64,000 bases of DNA from Phalacrocorax aristotelis (GCF_949628215.1 NC_134276.1:11745690-11809689); one strand, 5' to 3'; counted from the first letter of the stretch, positions 38,130 through 50,315 are shown. Notes: generated by a model not told the origin, from the letters alone. Program-made: numbers and translations.

Positions 38130-39528
38130 TTGTTTATTACCTACCAAAGAAATGTCTTCAAGAATTAAGAAAGGGGCCTAGTTTCCAGAAGTGAACAAGG
38201 GCATTCCTACAAGCAGGGAGCCTAACTTTCCCAGCCATACATAGGTTTTAAAAAATGCAACGTCAAGAAGGAATTCTGAACCTTTATCAACAGTCATGAA
38301 ACTTTCTGGTTTGGAAGCTCCGGGAATCTCAGCTGTATAAATAAGTCTTACAAGATTAATATGACCCTTATTTTTGGCCAACAGTTAAATTGTCTTCAGG
38401 CTTGAAAGAAACAGCAAGAGCTATATGAACAAAGGATCCTGCAGAGATAACGAGAGATTGCAAAATATTAATTCTACCTTAACTCTGCAGTCTAGTCTCA
38501 AAACCCAGTCATAATGGATTCTCCTGCCTGTCTCAGCCATGCAGTCACCCATTCATGTCAGTTGGGGCTTTTTTGGGGAGAGGGACGCTACAGTAGAATG
38601 TTTCTATTTTCCTTAAGGGACATATCACCCCAGTGGAAAGATACCCTTAATTTTACTTTGTTTATATTATAGCAATTTTACAACTTTACCTCCTTGATAC
38701 TGAATCAACACATTACTAGCCAGATTTGCTTGCTGAGATAATCTCAGAGAGACACTGGGGAAAAAAAGGTTTTGCCATCTCTTTACTGCTACCCAACCTA
38801 AGTGCATTCTAACTGCAGATGAAGTCAAATTCATGATTACCATATTCCAGTACTTCCTCTAGTAATCAAATATTGAGCTACTTTATTTTTATCAAAAAGT
38901 AACGCATATGCCATGCTAAATTCTTGAGCAAGATGGACACTGCTGTAATTAGTATCTATGGATCTAAGTAAAGATTAAATTACAATTTTGGTCCTGCCCA
39001 TACACAGATCAAAAGCGAAACATCTTACGACTTCATCAGGAGATTTTAATGATACAGCTCGGTTAAAAAGCCTTTTTTCCATGTTTCTAGAAGGACTTGA
39101 TTTATTTATAAGCATCTTATAGGAAGCCAGAAAGCAATATTGAAATTCAAAAGGCTAATAATACTGATAATTTCTACTAAATTTTCCTTTAGCCCAATAA
39201 TAAAGCTGCTTAATATTTCTTTATTAAAGTCATTACAAGAAATTACTTTCCAGATAGTATCAGATTTTAGATTTCATCTAAGTATTCAAATATAATTCTG
39301 ACAAAAAACAGGTCACCTGAAACGTGCATTTGAAGAAAAGATGTAATACATACATTACCAGATCAGTAGATTGGCCCAAGCAAATTGTCCTAACAGCAGA
39401 TTTTATAAATCTACATGGTCAAAAAGACCGAGAGCTTCTTAAATATGAGAAATGTTGGATATTACTAGGGAGTGGTAATTTCACACAGCTGAAGAGCAAA
39501 ATTGTCTCAAGCAATATATTTGGAATTA
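38130..39528. other. Presumed intron, no named element
   Basis: AT-rich sequence. On the minus strand 39,029-39,154 is a 42-codon open stretch with splice-like borders, treated as a finding. Nothing else was recognised. Confidence 0.4.
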
Positions 39529-39588
39529 ATGATTGTAAAGGTCTTTTGCAACCTAAACAATTCTATCATTCTATGATTCTATGATTCT
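39529..39588 (+). mobile_element. CR1 LINE 3' tip
   Basis: About 60 bp: TGTAAAGGTCTTTTGCAACC followed by CATTCTATGATTCTATGATTC, the worn CR1 3' UTR end and its terminal octamer repeats in forward orientation. The remainder of the element is not recognisable upstream. Confidence 0.75.
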
Positions 39589-42195
39589 CTACAGCCAGTT
39601 TTCTTCAAAGGCATTGAGAGTGCTGAAGAGGTCCCTGTTCTGCAGGAAGTCAGCATGCCCCAAACTTAGTCACTATTTGTACCACCTGATTTTGGCCCTG
39701 ATTTTGGCCCTAATCAGAAGACTGGAGCACTGATGTATTGAAGATGGGTGTTTGACATACACAAGACTTTCCAAAAGCGCACAACAAAATTGTATTTTTA
39801 CCGACAGTTGCCTATGATACAGCAAAGAGTCCATTCCAGGAGGAAAACAGGCCTACCATTACATATTTCCCAAAGCATTCTGGCTGTGGGCAAAATGGCA
39901 ATTCAAAATATCAGCCTGAATTCTCCTTCCTTTTCTAATATCCAAGGGTATGCTCTCTGCCCATCTTTTCTGACTGCAGTAGTGCTCAGCCAGCCAAACT
40001 GGCATCCTCTTCTTCCCTTCACCTTACTGCATTGTTTCCTGAATCCCCCTTCCCTAATGCAGCAATTTCATATTTTCTTCCAACTCACTCCTCCTTTTCT
40101 GCAACGCTCTCCTCCACATTGCCCAAGATTTTTTCCTTTACCTCCTAAGAACAGAAAACCATTTCTCTGCTGCTGACTACCACAGAAAGCTCAGCCAGTT
40201 TGGCTGTCAGGAGTTTACACGTGCAGGCTGGACAACTAGGAAGTCAGGGTATCTACATCTTCTCACGTGGTCATTTGACCAAGGGATTCGTGTTGTGTTT
40301 TCTGTGCAAATGTATTTCCATGCTCAGTACATGAGCTGTATCTTCCACCTTGGCTTGAAGCAGGCGAAACAGTGCATGTTACCCCTCGGACATCAGCTGG
40401 ACATTGCAGACTTACATAGAGAACCACAATAATTCATTTACCTCTCTTGTCTAAAACAGTGACATATTACATCACCATTAAAACAATTCACATTTTAAAA
40501 ATAAATGACAAAATCTAACAGAACTTTGTATTTCAAGAAAAAGAGGTTTATTTAAATAAATAACAAAAAATATTGCTTTCCCTGAGAGTTCCACAGTGGA
40601 AACTAAACTGTGTCTTGATACATATGTACAAAGGAATACGAGACCAAGTAGAAACCCGTAATTAATCTGAAGATAAACTAATGCAAATAATCACTTAAGA
40701 GCATTTGCAAATAATTTACTGAGCTCTGCACACAGGTAGAAAGAAATCTACATATTGATGGCTGCAGTTTAAAGAAAAAGGATTTTATATAAAGAACCTG
40801 ATATTACATAATTGTGAACAGGAAAATTATTTTTTCTGGCTAAGAATGCTAATTAGTATAAAGTTTCAAGTGGTGTTTTTTTAGCTGTTTTTAAGACATC
40901 AAACGACTATAAGATACCTATAGAGGATAATTTCTTTAAAAATTATTTAGATTCAGTCTTCACCAAAAATAATTTTCTTAACCCAATTTCTTAAAAAGCA
41001 TATTTTTAATTACCAGCGCAGTCTCAAAACCAAAACCAAACAGAAAAAGAAACAAAGCAGAAAATAAATTGCAGTTATACTACAAGGTGACAAATTCTAC
41101 TTTCACACTGGGGAGAAAAAGAGATACAGTTTTGCACACAGGACAACCACACACATCATATGGTTTGGCTTTATTTATTCCCTTTGGAATGAAAAACTCT
41201 TTCATCATTATCTTCCTGCAACATACGGTACGGAGAGATAGAAAGTACTTCACGTCATTTGCCCTCACCCTACAACTCACTGCTTGTGATTGCTTTGTCC
41301 TACGTTAGCAGGGAAGACCAGACTCATACAGCAGAAGATGGTTTAAATAACGTTACCCTTCACAATAAGATGTAATCAAGGACACTGTCCAGACACACAG
41401 CAGAGCCCTAATAACCTGTTCAGGGAATGGACAGATCCATCCCTTCCCCCGAGCCCTCCGCATCAGTTTCTCAAAGATGTGTAAGTAAATTAATTTCTTA
41501 CAGCGCTTTGCATCAGAAATTTCAAAGCTGCCTACAAAAGGTTTTATATTATTTTTGTCCCTTATGCAGGAAGAAGCATAAAGAATGACATCAGACCAAA
41601 CAGCAACTTAACAGAGGCATTGAGTCCACATTTTTTTTCCAAATTACCTAAAATACCTATACCCAAGCTAGGACTGGCACATACCGCTGGTACGAGAGGC
41701 CCCCTCCAGGACAGCATTCCCTCCATGCTCCACTAATAAAATCTCTCCCCCCAGTTGTCTGTGCTCTATACAGCCCCAAAATTCAGGTAGTGTAATTTGA
41801 TCAGATTTCAGTTTCCAGGATCTGCACCCATTTTAAGCAGAATTTGGTGTCACAACAGTCTCATGCAGGAGGAGGCTGTGTGAGCAGGTATAGATAGACA
41901 GGGACAGGGACAAAGTAGCAGCAGTGACACAGCTATAAGACAATTCTTCCCCCTATGCACCTCCTCAGGACCACTCAGAGCAACTTGCTCGCTCCTAGTC
42001 AAATGTCAAAGCCATAATTAATAAACTGCCTTGCCTCCTCACACTGTTTGCTCTGTCTGCCCTTCATCAGGTCTTCAGAATTAATGTCTTTTAACTAAGC
42101 ACCCCTCTTGGATGGCAACACAGAAAGCAGACCAGGCAGCGAGACTCTAAGGAAGCTCCTCATGCTGCAGGTTGCCCAGAGCTGCAACACCAAGT
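39589..42195. other. Presumed intron, no named element
   Basis: AT-rich, with a 12-bp tandem duplication (CCTGATTTTGGC) at 39,685-39,711. The 142-codon open frame at 39,748-40,176 is pyrimidine-rich low-complexity sequence and not supported as a gene. Confidence 0.4.
39685..39711. repeat. 12-bp tandem duplication
   Basis: CCTGATTTTGGC occurs twice in direct succession, followed by a partial third start (CCT). Confidence 0.85.
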
Positions 42196-42772
42196 GATCT
42201 TCATCAGTGTCAAGGGAGGTTATCCTCCCCCTCTACTCCACCCTAGTGAGGCCACATCCGGAGTACTGCGTCCAGTCTGGGCTCCCCAGTTCAAGAAAGA
42301 CAGGGAACTACCTGAGAGAGTCCAGGGCACAGCTACCAAGATGATCAGGGGGCTGGAGCACCTCTCTTATGAGGAAAGGCTGAGAGACTTCAGTTTGTTC
42401 AGCCTGGAGAAGAGAAGACTGAGGGGGGATCTTATCAATGCTTAGAAATAGCTGAAGGGTGGGTGTCAAGAGGATGGGGCTGGACTCTTTTCAGTGGTGT
42501 CCAGTGACAGGACAAGGGGCAATGGGCACAAATTGTAACACAGGAAGTTCCAGCTAAACATGAGGAAAACTTCTTGACTTTGAGGGTGCCAGAGCAGGGG
42601 CACAGGCTGCCCAGGGAGGCTGTGGAGTCTTCTTCCCTGGAGACATTCAAACCCCGCCTGGACGCGTTCCTGTGCCCCCTGCTCTGGGTGTGCCTGCTCA
42701 AGCAGCGGGGTTGGACAAGATGATCTCCAGAGGTCCCTTCCAACCCCTGCCATTCTGTGATTCTGTGATTCA
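42196..42772 (+). mobile_element. CR1 LINE 3' end, ~0.58 kb, well preserved
   Basis: It runs from AGGGAGGTTATCCTCCCC through the ORF2 C-terminal part ([22 protein letters not shown]) and the full 3' UTR (CAGGCTGCCCAGGGAGGCTG, GATGATCTCCAGAGGTCCC) to the terminal repeats ATTCTGTGATTCTGTGATTC. It is closely related to the 9.6-kb copy and shows the 3' tail that copy has lost. A TAG after LINA interrupts the frame at about 42,443. It is 5'-truncated. Confidence 0.94.
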
Positions 42773-43527
42773 TAAAACCAGCAAGCACAGGTGCTTGGCA
42801 CAGCACACACTGGATTATGTGCAAATGTATTTCACCATTTAATTAACTACAATCCATGGGCTCACAAATGACATCTGGTTAGACTGTTATATTTGAAATA
42901 CTGTATTTATTCATTTGTCTCTGCAGTAAATTTATTTGAGCTTTGCTACTGATACTTATCATACAAATATTTTTAGATGTACTTCAGTGAAATAATGTAA
43001 ACAACTGCTATATGCAGCTAGATTCAACAAATGAATGTAAAGGATGCAGCAAAACTCATTATTGTTGAGCTCTGAATGGATGATCCTATACCATTTCACT
43101 ACTGAGACTGTTCCTGCTGCCAATCACTCTCCTTCAGACATCTGATTCTATGCAACCATCAGAAATGAGTCTGCAATTAAACTTCTGTCCTCTTTGTCTC
43201 AGTCTCTTAAAATAAACTGCGACTCAGACAGCTGAAGGGCTCCCAACAGCACAAGCAAAAATTAATGTTTGCTCATCCAAAAACAAGACTGTTTTTGCTA
43301 CACGGAGCAGAGGTGAAGAAAAGAGTTGAGAGCTGCAGCTAAGCCTTGAAAAGCCAGCCATACTGCTTTCAACGCTACTGGAAAGTCGTATTTCCCTCCA
43401 CTCACCGTCATCACTCCATACTCCCCAATCTTTCTCTTGGATGCACTATGTATATCAAGCTATGTCACAGGAAAGTAGGCACTGATCCATGGCTACTTTG
43501 CTGTCCCATAACAAAAGCAAGACCCAG
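42773..43527. other. Presumed intron, no named element
   Basis: I see nothing identifiable between the CR1 end and the solo LTR. Confidence 0.4.
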
Positions 43528-43532
43528 GCAAT

Positions 43533-44030
43533 TGTCGTGGTTTAGCGGCAGCTCAGCCCCACACAGTCGCTCGCTCACTCCCCCACCGGTAGATGGGGGA
43601 GAGAATCAGAAGGGTAACGCTCGTGGGTTGGGATAAGAACAGTTTAATAATGAAAATTAAAAGAAACAACAGTAGAAATGCAATGTAAAGGAGAACAACG
43701 AGAGGCGCAAAGCCCCGGGGGAGGGGGAAAGGAAGGGAGGGGAGAGGGGGAACGAACCGCCGGAACAAACCGCACGCGCCGCAGCCGCTCGCCGCCCGCC
43801 GACCCGACGCCGCGCCGCCCGCGCGCTGCCACTGCCCCCCCTCAATATACTGGTCATGGTGTCACATGGTATGGAATGAACCTGCCATTGGCCAGTCGGG
43901 GTCAGCCGCCCCCACCATGGCCCTGCCCCTCCCAGCCCCCCCCCGCCACGCGGCAGAGCGCGGGAAGCTGGAAAGGTAGCTGACCCCCACAGTGAGGAGA
44001 ATTAACCCCTTCTCAGCCAAAACCAGCACA
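43533..44030 (-). mobile_element. Solo LTR, ERVL-like, young GC-rich type
   Basis: A 498-bp LTR on the minus strand, TGTGCTGGTTTTGGC ... CTAAACCACGACA, flanked by a perfect 5-bp duplication (GCAAT at 43,528-43,532 and 44,031-44,035; ATTGC in LTR sense). On the minus strand it has a CCAAT box (43,887-43,891), a TATA-like AGTATATT (near 43,844-43,849), a GC- and CpG-rich leader, and ATTAAA (43,643-43,648) as poly(A) signal. It is nearly identical by eye to the copy at 53.7 kb. It lies in the same direction as SLC36A4, inside the presumed last intron. Confidence 0.95.
43643..43648 (-). other. LTR poly(A) signal in SLC36A4 sense
   Basis: TTTAAT on the plus strand reads ATTAAA on the minus strand, at the position where all LTRs of this type carry their poly(A) signal. 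It lies in gene sense within the presumed intron and so could end a transcript early. Confidence 0.5.
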
Positions 44031-44035
44031 GCAAT

Positions 44036-44699
44036 AGTAAGTTAAAATAATGTAATATAAAAAAGTTTGTCTTGCCCTTACCCTTGAAAATAAAATTTTC
44101 ATTATATACCTTTTGATTACTACATGAAGTGTGTGAAAAATAATGTAATTATATTAGATTGAACATACTTACCTTTAATCTTAAATTGCCATACTTTGCT
44201 CCATAAATACTAAAAATGTACACATGAAGGAGAAACATTGCCAAAGAAACCTTTAAGAATAGTTAAAACTACTTCATTTTACCCTTCAAGCTTCTTGTCC
44301 TCTTTAATAATCAAATTTTACATTTCTTTATTAAAGATTATTAAAGGAACAGCTGATTAAGACAACAAAAATATTTACATTACTGTGGAACTCTTTTGTC
44401 AAAACAGAATCCGTCAGGATGCCAAAAATAATAATAGATTATCTTCAAATAGATTATCTTCTCTAATGACCATATAAGGACTAAAAAATATATTAAATAA
44501 CTGATTAAGTTAGCCCTCCCTCCTTCCCCCAGGTATTAAATAAATTACAGAACAAGGAGATTCTGTTGTGGATAACTAATAAAACTTCTGAGCTAAGAGT
44601 CTCTAACCTGTGTTTGGGGTATTGTATGTGCTACAGCTTCTACAAGCAGAACACATTAATTTGCACATTTCAAAAAGAGACGACTTATCAGGAGATCAG
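44036..44699. other. Presumed intron, no named element
   Basis: AT-rich sequence. A 15-bp tandem duplication (ATAGATTATCTTC) lies at 44,433-44,462. Nothing else was recognised. Confidence 0.4.
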
Positions 44700-45620
44700 C
44701 TTGCCTAAGGAGGGAGCTCATGACTCTGAAAAGATGGCATAGAGGAGATGGAGGCAGGGACAAGCTACAAAAGAGAAATTTAGAAACATCACATGGACAT
44801 GTCTGGATAGTCTCAGGAAAGCTGAAACTCAACTGAAGCCAAGATGTTCACGGGATGCCAAGAGCAATAAGAACTTTTACAACCACATTGGTAATAAAAG
44901 GCTGAAGAAGGAGAGTGTGAGCCTGCTGCTGCATAGGGTGTGCGATTTAGTGACAGTACACCCAGGTTAGGCTGAGGTACTTAGTGTTGCCTTTGCCTCA
45001 GCTGTTGTCCCAGCCCCTGTGGTCAGTGAAAGAGCTCAATGAAGAGAACTACAATCAGTCCATGAGGACAGAATCAGGGACTACTTGAGAGAACTCAGAC
45101 CATAAAGATATACAGGACATGATGGGTTGCATCCAAGTGTGTTGAAGAGAACTGGCCAATGTCCTTCTATATCCACTCTACATTGTCTTTGAAAGGTCAT
45201 GGAAAATGGGGGAGATCCCTGATGTCAGGGGGAAAGTAAATGTCATCAAGAAAGGCCAGAAGAATAATCCAAGGAAATATAGGCAAGTCAGTTTCACTTT
45301 GGTCCCTGGAAAAATCTTGGAGCAGATCATCTTGGAGCATATTTCTGAGCATGTGAACAAGAAAAAGGTGACTGGGAACAGAAAAATGTATTTATATAGG
45401 GTAAATCACACCTGACCATCCTCACTGCCTTCCCTGATACGATGACTGGATTTATGGATGAGGGGAGAGTAGTAGATGTAATTTACCTCAACTTTAGAAA
45501 GGTCTTTGACACTGCCTCCCACAATAACCTTGTATCTAGATGGAAGGAAACCAGATGGGTAAAAAAGTCATTGGACTAACGAATAGTGGTTCGTACTCTA
45601 CTGGGTGGCTGGTAAAAATC
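44700..45620 (+). mobile_element. Old CR1 LINE fragment (RT region)
   Basis: A strongly diverged CR1 copy in forward orientation. Landmarks are TTTGAAAGGTCATGG, a translated stretch like NPRKYRQVSFTLVPGKILEQ (45,264-45,323, matching the CR1 NYRPVSLTSVPGK block), and ATGTAATTTACCTCAACTTT matching the YLDFSKAF block as YLNFRKVF. Stops and shifts are frequent. It belongs to an older layer than the copies at 9.6 and 42.2 kb. Both ends are uncertain. Confidence 0.85.
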
Positions 45621-48600
45621 CTAGTAGGGAAAGTAAAAGCTTTCCGTAACAGATAAAAACATGAAATAATCACTTGACATGAATTATGTTCTTTAAGCCT
45701 AGAAAATGATAATGCACTCACTACAATACTAATTTCTCCCAAAAATATCCCTGTAGCACAAAGTAACAGTGCTGAAAGTGGGCTCATATCATGTTTAAGT
45801 CCAAATTAATTTAAAACACTGATTTTTAATCACGATTCAAAGCTGGATTAAAATGTGTGTTTTAACAGTGATACTTCACAGGTTTTTTTATTTCTTAAGT
45901 AGAATGGCTTAAAGACATATTCATTGTTGCTTATTTATCACTTCAGATGATACATCATATTATTGAAATAATAGCAGTGCTAAGTATCTTACAAACTAAA
46001 TACTTTAGTCTCCAGAGGGCTTTTAGCCACTTTCAAATTGCAAGCCACACTCTAATTTCACACAATTTTCATGAAAAGTAAACGCCTGGATTCTCATGTA
46101 GCTTTTAAGTATCTGAATTGGCCTGGTCTTTTTTGGGCTGTGAAAATGCAGAGGCTTTCAGTATGATCATTGCATACGGCACGTACTGACATGCTAATAA
46201 ATAACTTGTGTATTTACTGCAACGTATCAAAAGTAAATTAAAAAATAATGTCCATAAAAAGACAACAAGCACACTGCAGTGGGATGACCAATGAATTTCC
46301 AAAATAATGCTTTGCAACAGCTTGTGTCAGAGGCACAAGTTAGTTAAAGCCTGCTGTGTTGATTGATGATATAGAAAAAACAAGCTGCCAAGTGCCTTGG
46401 CTTCCTGGAGAGAATCACGTGCAGTAGCTAGTTAAGGTTCAGCTCCCTGCATTGACAGGCTTAGGCAGATTAAGTACTGAATTATGGCCTGCAGTCCAAA
46501 TCCATCAAAAAATGTAATCATCTGCAGACATTTTTAACCTTAATTTATTGGCATTTCACCTCGCAAAGTGAAGTTTGGAGACAGCAGCTTGCTTCATCAC
46601 GTAGGAAAACTCAACTGCCAAATGCATAGCTGCCTACAGCCCGGCATGGGGAAATTCAGGCGCAGCGTGTATCTGAAGCACCATCATCTCCTACAGTCAA
46701 GTCAGCTGTGCTCGCTGCAGGCTGGGGCTTACTGCACACATCACTCTTTGCCAGATGTCTGCAACCACCCCCTGTACGTGATGCCTGCCCCAGAGAAGGG
46801 GTCACCCTCCTTAGCATTCGTTCTCATTTTTTTGTGACCCAAGTAGATCAATACCCAACATAAATACATGACTGCATATCATAAGCCTGCACTATATACT
46901 GTCCTTTAGCTATAATTTGCAAAGAGCTCACCATCATATTTTCAACTTGATGGGAGAGGGAAAAAAATTAATGCTTACAGCAGTTACACAGGAATGGGGC
47001 ACTCGGGTTCAGTGCTCTCCTCAAGGAGCTGAGGTTTAAATCACACTTCGAGTGTCCCAAACACTGAGTTTATAGTTTTCACCTACAAAACTACCTTTCA
47101 ATTTTTTTTTTCTAAACATAATACTGTTAATTAAACCACCCAAAGAAATTTGCCAAAAATTTAATTTTATTCCTTAGTCATAAGATTATTCAAGCTGTGT
47201 CTTTTCTTTTAAGAACCCTAAACTGCTGATTCACTGAAGTTTTGCCAGAGGAATTCTCAGATTTTCTGCAGGGTTTTTAAAACACAGCTCCACTTCAACA
47301 TTTATAAAGGAAACAAAACTTTTTAAAACCTGTGTGTGTTATCAAAATACAAATGATCTAGTTGTCAAAGTCTCATTATGACTTCTGAGAAAGCAGTTTT
47401 CTGAAATAAACACGTTTTCTACTGTTCCCAAGCTTAGCAAACGTAAAGTTACATTTCAAATCAGCTTTTTACTTAAGAATGAAGCATTTTAGTTTCCTGC
47501 CCTATATTGGTCAACATAAAACAGCAGGCAGTCTTCATTGCAAGAGATTTTCTGTTAAAAACAGTACTTGTAAAAGCCAGTGCTTTGACGGATCTGCGCA
47601 GGATGTAGTCATAGGATGTAGGTTGCTCAGAAACAGCAGCGCACCAAACAAGTATTTATCTGAGAAGGAAAAACAGCAAAGAAGCAGAAAGCATCTGGAT
47701 GGACTACAGACTGGAAAATTAACTTTCAAAGTCTATCAGGAGACAAACAATGCAGCTGGTCTAAAGAAATGGTCAATGAAAGTGATTTTCAACATTGTAG
47801 AAGTACCAGAACAAGACGATGTCTCAGACAGCTTACAAATCCCCCATGGTTGTAATGTTTGGGCTTGTAGGTCCTGTAATTTTGTATCTCTCTCCATAAG
47901 GAAAGGGAAGTCACTGTACCCTTAAAAATACAGCTTTTAATCTGTGCATAGGAAACCTGTTTTAAGCGTGCTGTGTCACTCGCACTGGTCTGTTTAGTAG
48001 CTTTGGGCATATCCCTTCCTCTCCCCATGCCTTGGCTTCCTTAGCTGCAAGATGGCAACAATAAGTGAGTTCCTTTGGAAGGCACTTTGACAGTGACAGA
48101 TAAAAACAATATGAAAATAATAAACTTTAGTAAAAATTGCATTAGCTGTTAGAGCTTTAATACTTACACTGGAACTCTGATATCAAAGAGAATTACTCTT
48201 AATTGTCCATGTGCTTACACGATAAATGGTAAATAACGAACTGAGCTGCTGTTACATGACCAGACAACCTTTTTTTTTTTTTTAGTACTTTGCATTCTGT
48301 TTTATGGATGGTTTCCTTCCTATATCAAACTCTACCATAATCCTTTGGTAATGCTTTTAAGTGGTCAGTGAAACGATTATATGTAAATATAACTTATAAA
48401 GCAGTATGAACTCCCACAGGATAAAAAGCAATACTAAATATCAAGCACAAGATATTACTGTATTATAATGCCATTTTTTAACCAGCAGGCGTTATAACCA
48501 TCACTGCCAACATCCTTAGAAGTTTGTTACCGAAAGTAAAAATGGTGCCTGCTGGTAGCATTTCAAATAACGATGCAGAAATGCCCAATATGAGCTCAAA

Positions 48601-48689
48601 GGATTTGAGATAACGAAAAATTTGATTGGAATTTGCTAGATAGAATTTATAGCTGTAATTGTTATTTAGCTATTAATTGACAGGCTCCT
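45621..48689. other. Presumed intron, no named element
   Basis: AT-rich. The longest open frame without a repeat origin in the window (plus 47,479-47,925, 148 codons) lies here. It has no recognisable domain and its length is expected by chance in 64 kb. A T-run lies near 48,271-48,284. Confidence 0.4.
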
Positions 48690-49720
48690 GTGCTTGCTTG
48701 CCTCACTGTATATTAGTCTAGAGCTTGTGAGTGGCTGCTTTTTGCTTTCGCTGCTCGCTGTACTGCTTATCACCTTACCCTGCATTGCCTGGGAGCATCC
48801 TGATAACAGCAATGGCCAGTCGTCTGGGCTGGGAGATGGCCAGGGTCCAGCTGCTGTTCCTGTGCTGCTGTGCTGGACAGGCTGGAACTCCAGTGTGGAC
48901 CTGAGTCAAAGGGACCGTGACCTGTGGATGAGTCCACATGGGAGCAGGACACCCTGAAACATCAGGTGGTGGATAAGCCCATGACAGAGCAGGTACATCT
49001 CGAAGCATCTGTGGCCGTGGTTATGTCTCTGATGCAGCAGGTATAGTTCTGAAGGGATTGTGGCCCAAGGATAAGTCTACACTGGAGAAGGTACACCTCG
49101 AAGCATCTGTGGCTGTAGATAAATCCATGCTGCAGCAGGTACACCTTGAAGCATCAGAAGCTCATAGATAAGGCTCCACCTGAGGCACGTACTTCCCTAA
49201 GGGACTGTGGATAAGTCCAAGCCAGAGGAGGTGCAAGGGGAGGAGTTCATTGCAATGTTAAACGCTATGGTCTGGTCCAAAGGGGCCAGGGGTGGAGATT
49301 GTAATGGAAATACCTTTAAATAGTTGTAGCCTGGGACTTGAGCTGCATGTTATGGGAATTACTACAGCAGGAACCACCTGAACCAATGGAGGACAAGCCT
49401 TACAAGAAGCAGTGCAAGTGCAGCAGTGACCCAACCTGAGCTGGCTTTGGTGCTCAGTAACTCCACACAACACACTGCCTCTCCTGTCCTGAGCGACCAC
49501 CATAACAGAGCCCAAAGTCATGGACTAAATGAACTCAGTGGACATTTGTGGACATTTATGAACATTTTAAAGACATTTTATAGGGATGGTTGATAGACTA
49601 AGAGAATGGAATCTGTGTATTGTATCAAAGGAATGGAAGACGGGTGGTGGTTAATGAGGTTGTATTGGACAGTGTGGCACCTAAGCATGATGGAAATGGT
49701 AGGGGATAAGGTGTGGATAA
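48690..49720 (+). mobile_element. Partial ERVL-like provirus, 3' internal part
   Basis: This GC-richer piece leads without a break into the LTR at 49,721. No TSD separates the two, so it is read as the end of the internal region of the same provirus. It contains a roughly 48-bp tandem array, then GAGGAGTTCATTGCAATG, then GATTGTAATGGAAATACC. Just before the LTR are purine-rich stretches (GGAATGGAAGACGGGTGG; GGTAGGGGATAAGG) that could serve as the polypurine tract. No gag, pol or env frame is recognisable; the 5' LTR and most internal sequence are absent. The 5' border is uncertain. Confidence 0.7.
48924..49245. repeat. ~48-bp minisatellite inside the provirus
   Basis: Units begin near 48,924, 48,969, 49,017, 49,067, 49,114, 49,162 and 49,208. 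Each follows the pattern GTGGATAAGTCCA, CTGCAGCAGGTACACCT, CGAAGCATCTGTGGC with variation. That is about seven copies of 46-50 bp. The period is close to 16 codons, but stops interrupt the frames. Confidence 0.85.
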
Positions 49721-50315
49721 TGTGCTGGTTTTGGCTGAGATGGAGTTAATTTTTTTCAGACTAGCTAGTACAGGGCTGTGCTTTGGATTTGTGCTGAAAA
49801 CAGTGTTGATAATTCAGGGATGTTTTAGTTACTGCTGAGCAGAGCTTACACAGAGCCAAGGTCTCTTCTGCTTCTCACCCCACCCCACCAATGAGTAGAC
49901 TGGGGGTGCACAAGGAGTTGGGAGGGGACACAGCCAGGACAGCTGACCCCAACTGACCAATGGGATATTCCATACCATATGGCATCATGCTCAGCATATA
50001 AAGCTGACAGAAGAAGGAGGAAGGGGGAACATTTGGAGTGATGGCGTTTGTCTTCCCCAGTAACCGCTACGCGTGATGGAGCCCTGCTTTCCTGGAGACG
50101 GCTGAACACCTGCCTGCCCATGGGAAGGAGTGAATGAATTCCTTGTTTTGCTTTGCTTCCACGCACGGCTTTTGCTTTACCTGTTAAACTGTCTTTACCT
50201 CAACCCACGAGTTTTCTCACTTTTACTCTTCTGATTCTCTCCCCCAGCCCACTGTGAGAGGAGTAAGGGAGCAGCTGGGTGGTGCTTAGTTGCCAGCTGG
50301 TGTTAAACCATGACA
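49721..50315 (+). mobile_element. 3' LTR of partial ERVL-like provirus, TATA type
   Basis: A 595-bp LTR, TGTGCTGGTTTTGGC ... GTTAAACCATGACA. It has a CCAAT box at 49,957-49,961 and TATAAA at 49,997-50,002, then GATGGCGTTTGTCTTCCCC as in the 37.6-kb copy. The 5-bp flanks differ (GATAA before, CCTGG after), which fits a 3' LTR still joined to internal sequence rather than a solo LTR. It contains an upstream segment (CCACCAATGAGTAGACTGGG) that the 37.6-kb copy lacks. Confidence 0.92.

Noticed and set aside
39748..40176. 142-codon open frame on the plus strand
   Set aside because: The C-terminal half is a pyrimidine-rich low-complexity run rich in Pro, Phe and Leu. No domain or splice context supports it.
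47479..47925. 148-codon open frame on the plus strand
   Set aside because: It has no recognisable domain. With six frames over 64 kb a few frames of this length are expected by chance, and its composition follows the local AT-rich DNA.
48694..48957. Hydrophobic 87-codon open frame
   Set aside because: It starts near the edge of the partial provirus and runs into the minisatellite. The Leu-rich start resembles a signal peptide, but nothing links it to a known protein.
48924..49245. CRISPR-like repeat spacing
   Set aside because: The units are contiguous and diverged with no unique spacers, and the context is a vertebrate endogenous retroviral element.
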